Assembly (NCBI RefSeq): GCF_001306415.1
Contig: NZ_LDJX01000001.1
Coordinates: forward strand, 62,001-126,000
From: Croceitalea dokdonensis DOKDO 023
GTDB lineage: Bacteria; Bacteroidota; Bacteroidia; Flavobacteriales; Flavobacteriaceae
Direction of reading: 5' to 3'
Length of the DNA stretch: 64,000 nt
A program made the position numbers and the translations under genes. Shown piece by piece: positions 37,515 through 45,712 of this stretch (within the stretch, counting starts at the first letter, position 1; each line of letters starts with the position of its first letter). A model generated the notes under the pieces. That model made no database searches and was not told the DNA's origin. It saw nothing but the letters and a program-made list of their open reading frames with translations.

Positions 37515-38843
37515 ATGAATAAAAAAGTCGCTTTTTACACTTTGGGTTGTAAACTTAATTTTTCGGAAACTTCTACCATTGCCAGAGGTTTTGAAGGTGA
37601 AGGTTTCCAGAAGGTAGATTTTTCCGAGACCGCCGATATCTATGTAATCAATACTTGTTCTGTAACGGAGAATGCAGATAAACGCTTTAAAACCATTGTA
37701 AAACAAGCGCAAAAGGCTAATCCGGACGCTTTTGTGGCGGCAGTAGGTTGTTATGCCCAACTAAAACCAGAGGAGCTGGCGGCGGTTGACGGTGTAGATT
37801 TGGTTCTTGGGGCCACGGAGAAATTTAAGATTACGGATTATTTAAACGATTTATCCAAGAATGATCATGGGGAAGTGCATTCTTGTGAGATAGAAGACGC
37901 CAACTTTTATGTGGGCAGTTACGCCATAGGGGATAGGACGCGCGCCTTTCTCAAGGTGCAGGACGGATGCGACTACAAATGCAGTTACTGTACCATACCC
38001 CTTGCCCGGGGCATTTCCAGGAGCGATGCTTTAGAGAACGTTTTGGATAATGCCGCAGAAATTGCGGCCAAGGGCATCAAGGAAATTGTATTGACGGGAG
38101 TTAATATAGGCGACTACGGCAAAGGAGAGTTTGGAAACAAAAAGCATGAGCATACGTTTTTGGATTTAGTACGGGCATTGGATGGGGTTAACGGAATCCA
38201 TAGATTACGGATTTCTTCCATAGAACCCAATCTTTTAAAAAATGAGACCATTGATTTTGTGGCAAACAGCAAATCTTTTGTCCCTCATTTCCATATCCCG
38301 CTGCAAAGCGGAAGCGATACCATTTTAAAATTGATGCGCCGTAGGTATTTGTCCAATCTGTATATAGACCGTGTACAACGTATTAAAGCGGTAATGCCAC
38401 ATGCGTGCATTGGTGTGGATGTAATTGTTGGTTTTCCAGGGGAAACTGAAGAGCACTTTTTGGAAACCTACCATTTTTTAAATGAGTTGGATATCAGCTA
38501 CCTACATGTTTTTACCTATTCTGAACGGGAAAATACGGAAGCCGCACAAATGGATGCTGTGGTGCCGCATCAACTAAGAAAAAAACGTAGTAAAATGTTA
38601 CGGGGGCTTTCCGTCAAAAAACGGAGGGCGTTTTATGAAAGTCAGCTAGGGACACTACGATGCGTCCTGTTTGAGGGAGAGAATAAATCTGGCTATATCC
38701 ATGGTTTTACAGAAAATTACGTTAAGGTAAAGGCACCATGGGACCCTAAATTGGTCAATACCCTGCACCAAGTACGTTTAACGGAAATAGACGGGGATGG
38801 TTTGGTACGATTTGATTTTGTAGGGGCCAAAGTGGCGGTCTAA
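37515..38843 (+). CDS. mtaB: tRNA (N6-threonylcarbamoyladenosine(37)-C2)-methylthiotransferase
   Basis: This radical SAM methylthiotransferase makes ms2t6A at position 37 of ANN-decoding tRNAs. The 442-residue protein has the N-terminal cluster-binding cysteines (TLGCKLNFSET, NTCSVTENAD, AVGCYAQ), the radical SAM motif DGCDYKCSYCTIPLARG, and a C-terminal TRAM-like region (FEGENKSGYIHGFTENYVKV). The NTCSVTENAD form and length point to MtaB rather than MiaB or RimO. It reads alone, with a short leader. Confidence 0.9.
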   Translation: MNKKVAFYTLGCKLNFSETSTIARGFEGEGFQKVDFSETADIYVINTCSVTENADKRFKTIVKQAQKANPDAFVAAVGCYAQLKPEELAAVDGVDLVLGATEKFKITDYLNDLSKNDHGEVHSCEIEDANFYVGSYAIGDRTRAFLKVQDGCDYKCSYCTIPLARGISRSDALENVLDNAAEIAAKGIKEIVLTGVNIGDYGKGEFGNKKHEHTFLDLVRALDGVNGIHRLRISSIEPNLLKNETIDFVANSKSFVPHFHIPLQSGSDTILKLMRRRYLSNLYIDRVQRIKAVMPHACIGVDVIVGFPGETEEHFLETYHFLNELDISYLHVFTYSERENTEAAQMDAVVPHQLRKKRSKMLRGLSVKKRRAFYESQLGTLRCVLFEGENKSGYIHGFTENYVKVKAPWDPKLVNTLHQVRLTEIDGDGLVRFDFVGAKVAV

Positions 38844-38871
38844 TTGTTGATGTCCGTTGGCGACAGCGCAT

Positions 38872-38900
38872 AAAAAACCCTGACTTTTAAGGGCCAGGGT
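38872..38900 (-). terminator. Rho-independent terminator downstream of the GNAT-like gene
   Basis: Read leftward: stem ACCCTG/CAGGGT (38895-38900 and 38877-38882) with a 12-base loop, followed by a U-rich tail at 38872-38876. It ends the gene whose stop is at 38912 and lies in the convergent gap with mtaB. Confidence 0.6.
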
Positions 38901-38911
38901 CAGTAGTTTAC

Positions 38912-39205
38912 TTAGATTCTAATGCCAACGGGCAACATTTCTTTGTATTGTCTGTTCTTTCGCAAAAAGCCTGCAATATGCGGACTTGTAGGAACAACCC
39001 GCAGGTTTTGCTCTTGAATGTGGTTTAAAACAGCCTTTATAAAGGACTCTTTAAACCCTTCTTGGGTAATTTCCTCAGGTACAACAAGTTTGGTAAGAAA
39101 AACTTTTCGCTCCTGTGAAGAATACTCAATTTTAGCAAGGTTTCCATCAACTTTTGCTTCAAACTGGCGCAAGAAACTGTTATCCTTAATTTCCATTTCT
39201 ATCAT
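38912..39205 (-). CDS. GNAT-like N-acetyltransferase (YjdJ type)
   Basis: The 97-residue protein fits the short GCN5-related family PF14542 (YjdJ type): two antiparallel strands (FEAKVDGNLAKIEYSS, VFLTKLVVPEEITQEG), a helix (FKESFIKAVLNHIQEQ), then LRVVPTSPHIAGFLRKN matching the conserved P-x-C/S-P-x-x-x-x-F-x-x-x-H/N end. Members are about 90-100 residues and bind acetyl-CoA; their acceptor is not known. A second in-frame ATG at 39196 is possible. Confidence 0.8.
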   Translation of the reverse strand: MIEMEIKDNSFLRQFEAKVDGNLAKIEYSSQERKVFLTKLVVPEEITQEGFKESFIKAVLNHIQEQNLRVVPTSPHIAGFLRKNRQYKEMLPVGIRI

Positions 39206-39369
39206 ATAGTTATTGTTAGCTTCGTCTGGCGATGTTCAAAATAAAGAAAACGGATGTTGAAACATCATTCAGTGGCGTTTGGTAGATTAATGATAAAATC
39301 ATAACAAACGAAATACAAAAGTAGTTAAAAAATTACTAATTTCCTAGGCAAATAGACCATCGGTACCAT

Positions 39370-40035
39370 ATGTCGGATAATAAAATCGCAATTTACCTGA
39401 TGCCTGGAATGGCAGCCAACCCATCTATTTTTGATGGTCTAGTTTTGGATAAGGAACGTTTTGAACTCATACGGTTGAGCTGGTTTCAACCGGAAAAAGG
39501 GATTTCATTGGAAGCATACGCCCAGCAGATGTGCCAAAACATTACCCATAAGAACCCGGTGCTGTTAGGCGTTTCCTTTGGGGGGTTATTGGTTCAGGAA
39601 ATGGCACGGTTTATTGCGCCAAAAAAGGTAATTGTCGTATCCAGTGTTAAATCTGACAAAGAACTGCCCAAACGCATGATTTTTGCCAAATACACCAAAA
39701 TACACAAGCTACTGCCAACCGGCCTGGTGAACAATGTGGAACTTTTGGCCAAGTATGCCTTTGGGGAAACGGTGACCAAACGTTTGGCATTGTACGAAAA
39801 GTACCTGTCCATTCGTGATAAGTACTATATAGATTGGTCCATTGAACATATCGTGAATTGGAAACCCAAAGGACCGGTAGAGAACCTGATTCACATCCAT
39901 GGGGACAAGGATGCCGTTTTTCCCATAAACAATATCAAGGAATGCATCAGCGTTAAAAATGGGACACATACGATGATCATCCATAGGGCAAAATGGTTCA
40001 ATGAAAATTTGCCAGACTTGATTTTAAATGGATAA
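39370..40035 (+). CDS. Alpha/beta hydrolase fold protein
   Basis: The 221-residue protein has the alpha/beta hydrolase nucleophile elbow GVSFGGLL (Ser about residue 68), an acidic residue in HIHGDKDAVFP (about 178-188) and the candidate catalytic His in NGTHTMIIH (about 198). It is short and lacks a clear lid. An esterase or thioesterase role is possible, but no substrate can be read. The lytic transglycosylase gene follows after 46 bases on the same strand. Confidence 0.78.
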   Translation: MSDNKIAIYLMPGMAANPSIFDGLVLDKERFELIRLSWFQPEKGISLEAYAQQMCQNITHKNPVLLGVSFGGLLVQEMARFIAPKKVIVVSSVKSDKELPKRMIFAKYTKIHKLLPTGLVNNVELLAKYAFGETVTKRLALYEKYLSIRDKYYIDWSIEHIVNWKPKGPVENLIHIHGDKDAVFPINNIKECISVKNGTHTMIIHRAKWFNENLPDLILNG

Positions 40036-40081
40036 GTTGAGTACCTTCACCTAAATTTTTGACAAGCTTAAAAAAGTATAC

Positions 40082-41038
40082 ATGAAAAATATAAAAAACA
40101 TCTTTGCGGTCATTGGTTTCCTTTTTGTGATGGCCAGTTTGGTTTATGCGGTTCAAAACTCAGATGCGGAAGCGGCACTTGTAGCAGCCTCTGAAAACGT
40201 CGTGGATGAGAACACAGCGGATGTTGGTTATAAAATAAGTGCCATTGATATTCCTGAAGATTTAAATTTTGCGGGCGAGGCCGTGCCCTTGGATGACCCA
40301 GAAGTTTTGGAAAGGGTTGATCGGGAGTTTTTGGTGAACACCTATTGGCAGTCCAATGCCATTTTATTAATGAAGCGTGCGCACAAGTACTTTCCTATCA
40401 TAGAGCCAATACTTGCCAAAAATGGCATTCCAAATGATTTTAAATATTTGGCAGTGGCAGAAAGTGGCCTGCAGAACGTGGTGTCTCCAGCTGGGGCCAC
40501 CGGCTTTTGGCAGATTATGAGGGCAACGGCAAGGGAATATGGCTTAGAGGTCAATGAGAACGTGGATGAGCGTTACCATATTGAAAAGTCTACCCAGGTG
40601 GCCTGTGACTATCTAAACAAATGGAAAAAGCGTTTTGGGACATGGACGTTGACCGCGGCGGCTTATAACGCTGGTCCTGGCGGTATCCAAAAATACATGG
40701 ACATCCAAAAAGCAAATGACTATTATGATTTGTTGTTGAACCCAGAAACTTCGCGCTATGTATTCCGTATTATGGCCATAAAGGAAATTGTATCCAATCC
40801 GGCCAAATATGGTTTTGATGTGGCCAAGGAAGATTTTTACCAAGCTGTGCCCACATTTACGGTAGAGGTTGATGAACCTATTGGAAATTGGGCAGATTTT
40901 GCACAGCAATATGAAATCTCATATAAGGTCTTAAAAAGGCACAATCCTTGGTTACGGGAACCCCATTTAAACAACGCCTCAAGAAAGAAGTACACCATTG
41001 AAATCCCAAATAAAGGCTACTACAGGGAATCTAAATAG
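40082..41038 (+). CDS. Lytic transglycosylase (GH23, MltD-like)
   Basis: The 318-residue protein starts with a membrane/signal segment (about 7-22) and contains a GH23 lysozyme-like domain (about 100-240): IPNDFKYLAVAESGLQNVVSPAG with the catalytic Glu, then GFWQIM and AAAYNAGPGGI. The C-terminal part (TFTVEVDEPIGNWADFAQQY, then LKRHNPWLRE) resembles a diverged LysM peptidoglycan-binding domain. It would cut peptidoglycan glycan strands in the periplasm during wall remodelling. Confidence 0.9.
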   Translation: MKNIKNIFAVIGFLFVMASLVYAVQNSDAEAALVAASENVVDENTADVGYKISAIDIPEDLNFAGEAVPLDDPEVLERVDREFLVNTYWQSNAILLMKRAHKYFPIIEPILAKNGIPNDFKYLAVAESGLQNVVSPAGATGFWQIMRATAREYGLEVNENVDERYHIEKSTQVACDYLNKWKKRFGTWTLTAAAYNAGPGGIQKYMDIQKANDYYDLLLNPETSRYVFRIMAIKEIVSNPAKYGFDVAKEDFYQAVPTFTVEVDEPIGNWADFAQQYEISYKVLKRHNPWLREPHLNNASRKKYTIEIPNKGYYRESK

Positions 41039-41090
41039 CGTTGGTGCCCACGAATGCCATAAGGAAATGATAAAGTGCGCAGTGGGGTTG

Positions 41091-41606
41091 TCAGATTTTT
41101 TTCATTTGCTCCTTCATCATCTTAATTTGATCGGTGAGCATATTATTTTTGTCCAACTTCTTTGCTTCATGCAGTAGGGTAGTCGCTTCCCTTTTTCTAC
41201 GTTTTTGCATCGCAATTCCTGCTAAACTCAATTTAGCCATGGCAACGTCATAATCCATATTAAGCCCAAGGCTTAAGGCTTTCTTGAAATATTTTTCTGC
41301 CGTGGTCAGGTTTTTTTGGGAATAAATGATGCCATGTAGGTAATTGTAATAGCCTTGTTGCTTCTTTACAAGGGCGCTCTCTGGGTTTTTAATTTTGGAC
41401 AACCATTTTTCCGTACCTGCAAGATCTTGCTTGCGCATCCTTAGAAAAGACAATAGAATGATTTCATTCCTGAAATAAAGAAAGATAAAAATACCTGATA
41501 GTAATATCAAAAAAATACCATTGCCAACATAGCCCTCAAAAAATTGGTATATGGCAAAAGCAATGATAAGGGCGGCGATGACCAACTTAATATTTTTATG
41601 GAACAT
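41091..41606 (-). CDS. Membrane protein with two N-terminal helices and a TPR-like domain
   Basis: The 171-residue protein has two adjacent membrane helices (about 7-25 and 28-46), then a cytoplasmic or periplasmic helical domain with TPR-like repeats (HGIIYSQKNLTTAEKYFKKA; VAMAKLSLAGIAMQKRRKRE). It probably acts as a scaffold. It is convergent with the transglycosylase gene and divergent from rpmH. I do not know its function. Confidence 0.65.
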   Translation of the reverse strand: MFHKNIKLVIAALIIAFAIYQFFEGYVGNGIFLILLSGIFIFLYFRNEIILLSFLRMRKQDLAGTEKWLSKIKNPESALVKKQQGYYNYLHGIIYSQKNLTTAEKYFKKALSLGLNMDYDVAMAKLSLAGIAMQKRRKREATTLLHEAKKLDKNNMLTDQIKMMKEQMKKI

Positions 41607-41700
41607 ATTGTTTTTTTAATACGGTTCTAAAATAAAATTTCCCTTGGTATTTGGGTTGGCAAAAGTACTAAAAACAATTCTAAATTATTTTTACAACTAC

Positions 41701-41730
41701 TTGCCAAAGTAAAAACTCTTTGTATCTTTG
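41701..41730 (+). promoter_or_regulatory. Promoter of rpmH (TTG-N19-TATCTTTG)
   Basis: TTG at 41701-41703 and TATCTTTG at 41723-41730 are 19 bases apart, an exact Bacteroidota promoter. The transcript would begin about 41735, about 40 bases before the rpmH start. Confidence 0.75.
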
Positions 41731-41776
41731 CGCGCAGAAAATTAGGAAAGCCACTCACATTATAATATAGCTTACA

Positions 41777-41935
41777 ATGAAAAGAACGTTTCAACCTTCA
41801 AAAAGAAAAAGAAGAAACAAGCATGGTTTTAGGGAACGTATGGCTTCTGCCAACGGAAGGAAGGTGTTAGCTAGAAGACGGGCAAAAGGAAGAAAGAAAT
41901 TAACCGTTTCTTCAGAACCGCGTCACAAAAAATAA
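41777..41935 (+). CDS. rpmH: 50S ribosomal protein L34
   Basis: The 52-residue, strongly basic protein begins [19 protein letters not shown] and continues [20 protein letters not shown], the near-invariant L34 sequence, with a short Flavobacteriia-type C-terminal extension ([12 protein letters not shown]). It has its own promoter and a perfect terminator just after the stop. carB follows downstream. It is not next to dnaA/rnpA as in many other phyla. Confidence 0.98.
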   Translation: MKRTFQPSKRKRRNKHGFRERMASANGRKVLARRRAKGRKKLTVSSEPRHKK

Positions 41936-41956
41936 TGACTGTCAATAACTTTTAAT

Positions 41957-41994
41957 AAAGGTGCTACTTCTATAAGTTTAGCACCTTTTTTTTT
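41957..41994 (+). terminator. Rho-independent terminator of rpmH
   Basis: Stem AAAGGTGCTA (41957-41966) and TAGCACCTTT (41979-41988) with a 12-base loop, followed by more U, 21 bases past the rpmH stop. It separates rpmH from carB. Confidence 0.85.
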
Positions 41995-42038
41995 GTCGAA
42001 ATTTGAAAAATTTTTGAATAACGAATAACCCCGGAGGA

Positions 42039-44891
42039 ATGCCTAGAAGAGACGATCTTAAATCCATTTTAATTATAGGTTCTGGTCCCATTATCATTGG
42101 ACAAGCATGTGAATTTGATTATTCTGGCTCCCAAGCCCTACGATCCTTGCGTGAAGATGGCATTGAGACCATTTTGATCAATAGTAACCCTGCCACCATT
42201 ATGACCGATCCCGTGATGGCGGACCATGTGTACCTGAAACCGTTGAATACCAAGTCCATAGTCCAAATTTTAAAAAACCACCCAAATATAGATGCCGTTT
42301 TACCTACCATGGGTGGGCAAACGGCCTTGAACTTGTGTATTGAGGCAGATGAAAAAGGTATTTGGAAGGATTTTGATGTTGAAATTATAGGGGTAGATAT
42401 CGAAGCCATCAACATAACGGAAGACCGGGAAAAATTTCGTGAACTTATGTTGGAAATTGGCGTTGGCATGGCACCTCAGGCCACGGCAACCTCCTTCTTA
42501 AAAGGTAAGGAAATTGCCCAGGAATTTGGTTTCCCATTAGTTATACGCGCTTCCTTTACCCTAGGCGGGGCAGGAGCTTCCATTGTCTACGATCCAGAAA
42601 AATTTGACGATTTACTGAGTCATGGTCTGGAGGTGTCACCCATTCACGAGGTGATGATCGATAAGGCCTTAATGGGGTGGAAAGAGTACGAGTTGGAGCT
42701 ACTTCGTGACAAAAATGATAATGTGGTCATTATTTGTGCCATAGAAAATATGGACCCCATGGGAATCCACACCGGGGACTCCATAACGGTGGCACCTGCC
42801 ATGACGTTATCTGACAGAACGTACCAACGGATGCGGGACATGGCCATACATATGATGCGCAGCATTGGGGATTTTGCTGGGGGATGTAACGTGCAATTTG
42901 CCGTTAGCCCTGATGAAAAAGAAGAAATCATTGCCATAGAAATTAACCCTAGGGTCTCCCGTTCCTCCGCATTGGCGTCTAAGGCCACAGGATACCCTAT
43001 TGCTAAAATCGCAGCCAAATTGGCCATTGGCTATACCTTGGATGAATTGGACAACCAAATTACCAAGTCTACCTCGGCTTTGTTTGAACCTACCTTGGAT
43101 TACGTTATCGTAAAAATTCCCAGGTGGAACTTTGATAAGTTCGAAGGCTCCGATCGTACTTTGGGCCTACAGATGAAATCCGTAGGGGAGGTCATGGGAA
43201 TTGGTCGTTCTTTCCAAGAAGCACTTCATAAGGCAACCCAGTCACTTGAGATTAAAAGGAATGGGCTTGGAGCAGATGGTAAGGGGTACAAGGATTATGA
43301 CACGATCATCCAAAAGCTTACCGTGCCTAGCTGGGATAGGGTTTTTGTGATTTACGATGCCATCCAGTTGGGTATTCCGCTGAAACGGATACATGAAATC
43401 ACAAAAATTGACATGTGGTTTTTAAAACAATATGAAGAACTGCACCATCTAGAACAGGAGATTTCCAAGTATACCATAGAGAGTTTGTCCAAGGCATTAT
43501 TGCTGGAGGCCAAGCAAAAGGGATTCGCCGATCGCCAAATTGCCCATATGTTGGATTGTTATGAAAGTGAGGTACATAAAAAGCGTACGACCCTAAACAT
43601 CAATCGGGTATTTAAGTTAGTGGATACCTGTGCGGCAGAGTTCAAGGCCATGACACCTTACTATTATTCCACTTTTGAGGAAGAAATAGAAACGCCGGAT
43701 GGCACACGTTATGTTGCCAACGACAGTATTGTTACCGAGAAAAAGAAAATTGTGGTTTTGGGTTCTGGCCCTAACCGCATTGGACAAGGTATAGAGTTTG
43801 ATTATTGTTGTGTCCATGGGGTTTTGGCATCTGCGGAATGCGGGTATGAGACGATTATGATCAATTGCAATCCAGAAACGGTTTCCACGGATTTTGATAC
43901 GGCGGACAAACTGTATTTTGAACCTGTCTTTTGGGAACATATTTATGACATCATCCTTCATGAAAAGCCAGAGGGCGTTATCGTGCAGCTAGGAGGACAG
44001 ACCGCTTTAAAGCTTGCGGAAAAATTATCCAAATATGGCGTAAAAATCATAGGGACAAGTTTTGAATCCCTAGATTTGGCAGAGGATAGGGGTAGCTTTT
44101 CCACCTTGCTTCAAGAAAATAACATTCCCTACCCAAAATTTGGGGTAGCGGAAAGTGCGGATGAGGCATTGGACCTTGCAGATGAATTAGGTTTTCCATT
44201 GCTGGTTAGGCCCTCTTACGTATTGGGCGGACAGGGAATGAAGATAGTGATAAACAAAGAAGATTTGGAGTCCCATGTAGTCAGTTTATTGCGTAAGATA
44301 CCTAATAACAAATTGCTGTTGGACCATTATCTGGACGGAGCCATTGAAGCGGAAGCAGATGCCATTTGCGATGGCGAGGACGTCTACATTATTGGGATTA
44401 TGGAGCATATTGAGCCCTGCGGCATACACTCCGGGGATTCCAATGCTACACTGCCCCCATTTAACTTAGGGGAGTTTGTGCTGCAACAGATAAAAGATCA
44501 CACCAAAAAGATTGCCTTGGCATTGAATACCGTGGGATTGATCAATATCCAATTTGCGGTAAAGGACGATACGGTTTTTATCATTGAAGCCAACCCAAGA
44601 GCCTCCAGAACAGTACCTTTTATAGCCAAGGCTTACGGGGAACCCTATGTGAACTACGCTACCAAAGTGATGTTGGGGGAGAAAAAAGTACGGGATTTTA
44701 AGTTTAATCCCCAATTAGAGGGCTTTGCCATTAAACAGCCTGTTTTTTCTTTTAACAAGTTTCCCAACGTCAATAAAAACTTAGGCCCTGAAATGAAAAG
44801 TACGGGAGAAAGTATATTGTTTATTGATGATTTAAAGGATGACGAGTTTTACAACTTGTATTCGCGCAGAAAAATGTATTTAAGCAAATAA
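42039..44891 (+). CDS. carB: Carbamoyl-phosphate synthase large subunit, lacking the allosteric domain
   Basis: The 950-residue ATP-grasp enzyme makes carbamoyl phosphate for arginine and pyrimidine synthesis. Both homologous halves are present: GSGPIIIGQACEFDYSG and later GSGPNRIGQGIEFDYCC, with two ATP-grasp domains (EINPRVSRSSALASKATGYP; EANPRASRTVPFIAKAYG). The protein stops soon after GPEMKSTGES, where the E. coli enzyme (about 1070 residues) goes on with an MGS-like allosteric domain that binds UMP and ornithine; that domain is absent. carA is not next to it. GGAGG precedes the start by one base, too close for a normal Shine-Dalgarno. Confidence 0.95.
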   Translation: MPRRDDLKSILIIGSGPIIIGQACEFDYSGSQALRSLREDGIETILINSNPATIMTDPVMADHVYLKPLNTKSIVQILKNHPNIDAVLPTMGGQTALNLCIEADEKGIWKDFDVEIIGVDIEAINITEDREKFRELMLEIGVGMAPQATATSFLKGKEIAQEFGFPLVIRASFTLGGAGASIVYDPEKFDDLLSHGLEVSPIHEVMIDKALMGWKEYELELLRDKNDNVVIICAIENMDPMGIHTGDSITVAPAMTLSDRTYQRMRDMAIHMMRSIGDFAGGCNVQFAVSPDEKEEIIAIEINPRVSRSSALASKATGYPIAKIAAKLAIGYTLDELDNQITKSTSALFEPTLDYVIVKIPRWNFDKFEGSDRTLGLQMKSVGEVMGIGRSFQEALHKATQSLEIKRNGLGADGKGYKDYDTIIQKLTVPSWDRVFVIYDAIQLGIPLKRIHEITKIDMWFLKQYEELHHLEQEISKYTIESLSKALLLEAKQKGFADRQIAHMLDCYESEVHKKRTTLNINRVFKLVDTCAAEFKAMTPYYYSTFEEEIETPDGTRYVANDSIVTEKKKIVVLGSGPNRIGQGIEFDYCCVHGVLASAECGYETIMINCNPETVSTDFDTADKLYFEPVFWEHIYDIILHEKPEGVIVQLGGQTALKLAEKLSKYGVKIIGTSFESLDLAEDRGSFSTLLQENNIPYPKFGVAESADEALDLADELGFPLLVRPSYVLGGQGMKIVINKEDLESHVVSLLRKIPNNKLLLDHYLDGAIEAEADAICDGEDVYIIGIMEHIEPCGIHSGDSNATLPPFNLGEFVLQQIKDHTKKIALALNTVGLINIQFAVKDDTVFIIEANPRASRTVPFIAKAYGEPYVNYATKVMLGEKKVRDFKFNPQLEGFAIKQPVFSFNKFPNVNKNLGPEMKSTGESILFIDDLKDDEFYNLYSRRKMYLSK

Positions 44892-44985
44892 GATGCTGTT
44901 TTTGCCAGGTTCATTGACTTGGTCCAGCGTTACAAATCAGCCTCAAGGCAATAAAAGACCCGTTTAGGTCAGGCTAGAGACGGCA

Positions 44986-45006
44986 TTTTCCTATGTCCTA
45001 GGAAAA
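44986..45006. other. Hairpin between carB and the secreted protein gene
   Basis: TTTTCCTA (44986-44993) and TAGGAAAA (44999-45006) form an 8-bp stem with a 5-base loop in the convergent gap. There is no U tract after it on either strand, so it is at best a weak terminator. Confidence 0.3.
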
Positions 45007-45070
45007 GGGTTAGGTTATTTGTTTTCGTGGCAAGGAAATAGAAGGAGAATTCCGTTCTGCTATTTTGGTT

Positions 45071-45685
45071 TTATTTCGGGCAGTTTTTGGAATAGTACTC
45101 AAAAACATCACCCGTGTCCTTAAAGCTTTTGATTTTTAATTCTGCTATTAACTTGGGACAATCTTTAAAATACTGCATTAGTTGTTTTCGCTTTAATCCA
45201 AGAAAACCCTGTGTTGCGCGCACCATGGTATCAGATTCCGCCTTGTGCAGTAATGGGTAAGCGGAATAATAGCTTTGGTCTACATCCACAAATTCCTTTT
45301 CGTAATAGGCTATAAATTGGTTTTTAGCTATTCGTTTTAAAAACATATGGTCATTGGTAGGGCTTAGTTCATAGGAAAATGTAAAAAAATCTGCACTTTC
45401 CTTAAGGGGTACGGACTCAAAATGGTCATTGTCGTAGCCGTATCCCAAAAGTTCTTTGGCACGGTATCGTTTTTTGCTCTTTGGTTTGGTACTCCTAAAG
45501 TAAATTCGCTCGTAAAGTTCAAGTACTGGTTCATCCACGGTACGGTCCTTGACCCATCCAGAGATAGTATCCCTTTCTAAGGTGATAATGTAGCCTTCTT
45601 GGTATCCTTTTTTTTGTGCTGTGCCATGATGGGTATGACCAAGCACAGCCATTAAAATAAAAGCCAGATACAGGTGGTTTTTCAT
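45071..45685 (-). CDS. Secreted protein of unknown function, Flavobacteriia domain shared with 1866-3119
   Basis: Taking the ATG at 45685 (another lies at 45694), the protein has about 204 residues with a signal peptide (MKNHLYLAFILMAVLGHTHHGTAQ). The mature domain starts GYIITLERDTISGWVKDR and ends with YFKDCPKLIAELKIKSFKD and YYSKNCP. This follows the same plan as the N-terminal domain of the protein at 1866-3119 (GYFVKLNGEKIDCLIKNS, then LLQSFNCGDGRLI and GFNECM). It is 27 bases downstream of gnd on the same strand (18 from the other ATG), so may be co-transcribed. No known function. Confidence 0.65.
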   Translation of the reverse strand: MKNHLYLAFILMAVLGHTHHGTAQKKGYQEGYIITLERDTISGWVKDRTVDEPVLELYERIYFRSTKPKSKKRYRAKELLGYGYDNDHFESVPLKESADFFTFSYELSPTNDHMFLKRIAKNQFIAYYEKEFVDVDQSYYSAYPLLHKAESDTMVRATQGFLGLKRKQLMQYFKDCPKLIAELKIKSFKDTGDVFEYYSKNCPK

Positions 45686-45712
45686 GGGTGTCATTATCTA
45701 GGCCTATAACGC

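Noticed and set aside
42029-42041. GGAGG before carB as Shine-Dalgarno
   Set aside because: Only one base separates it from the ATG, too close for ribosome binding, and the surrounding genes show no such sites.
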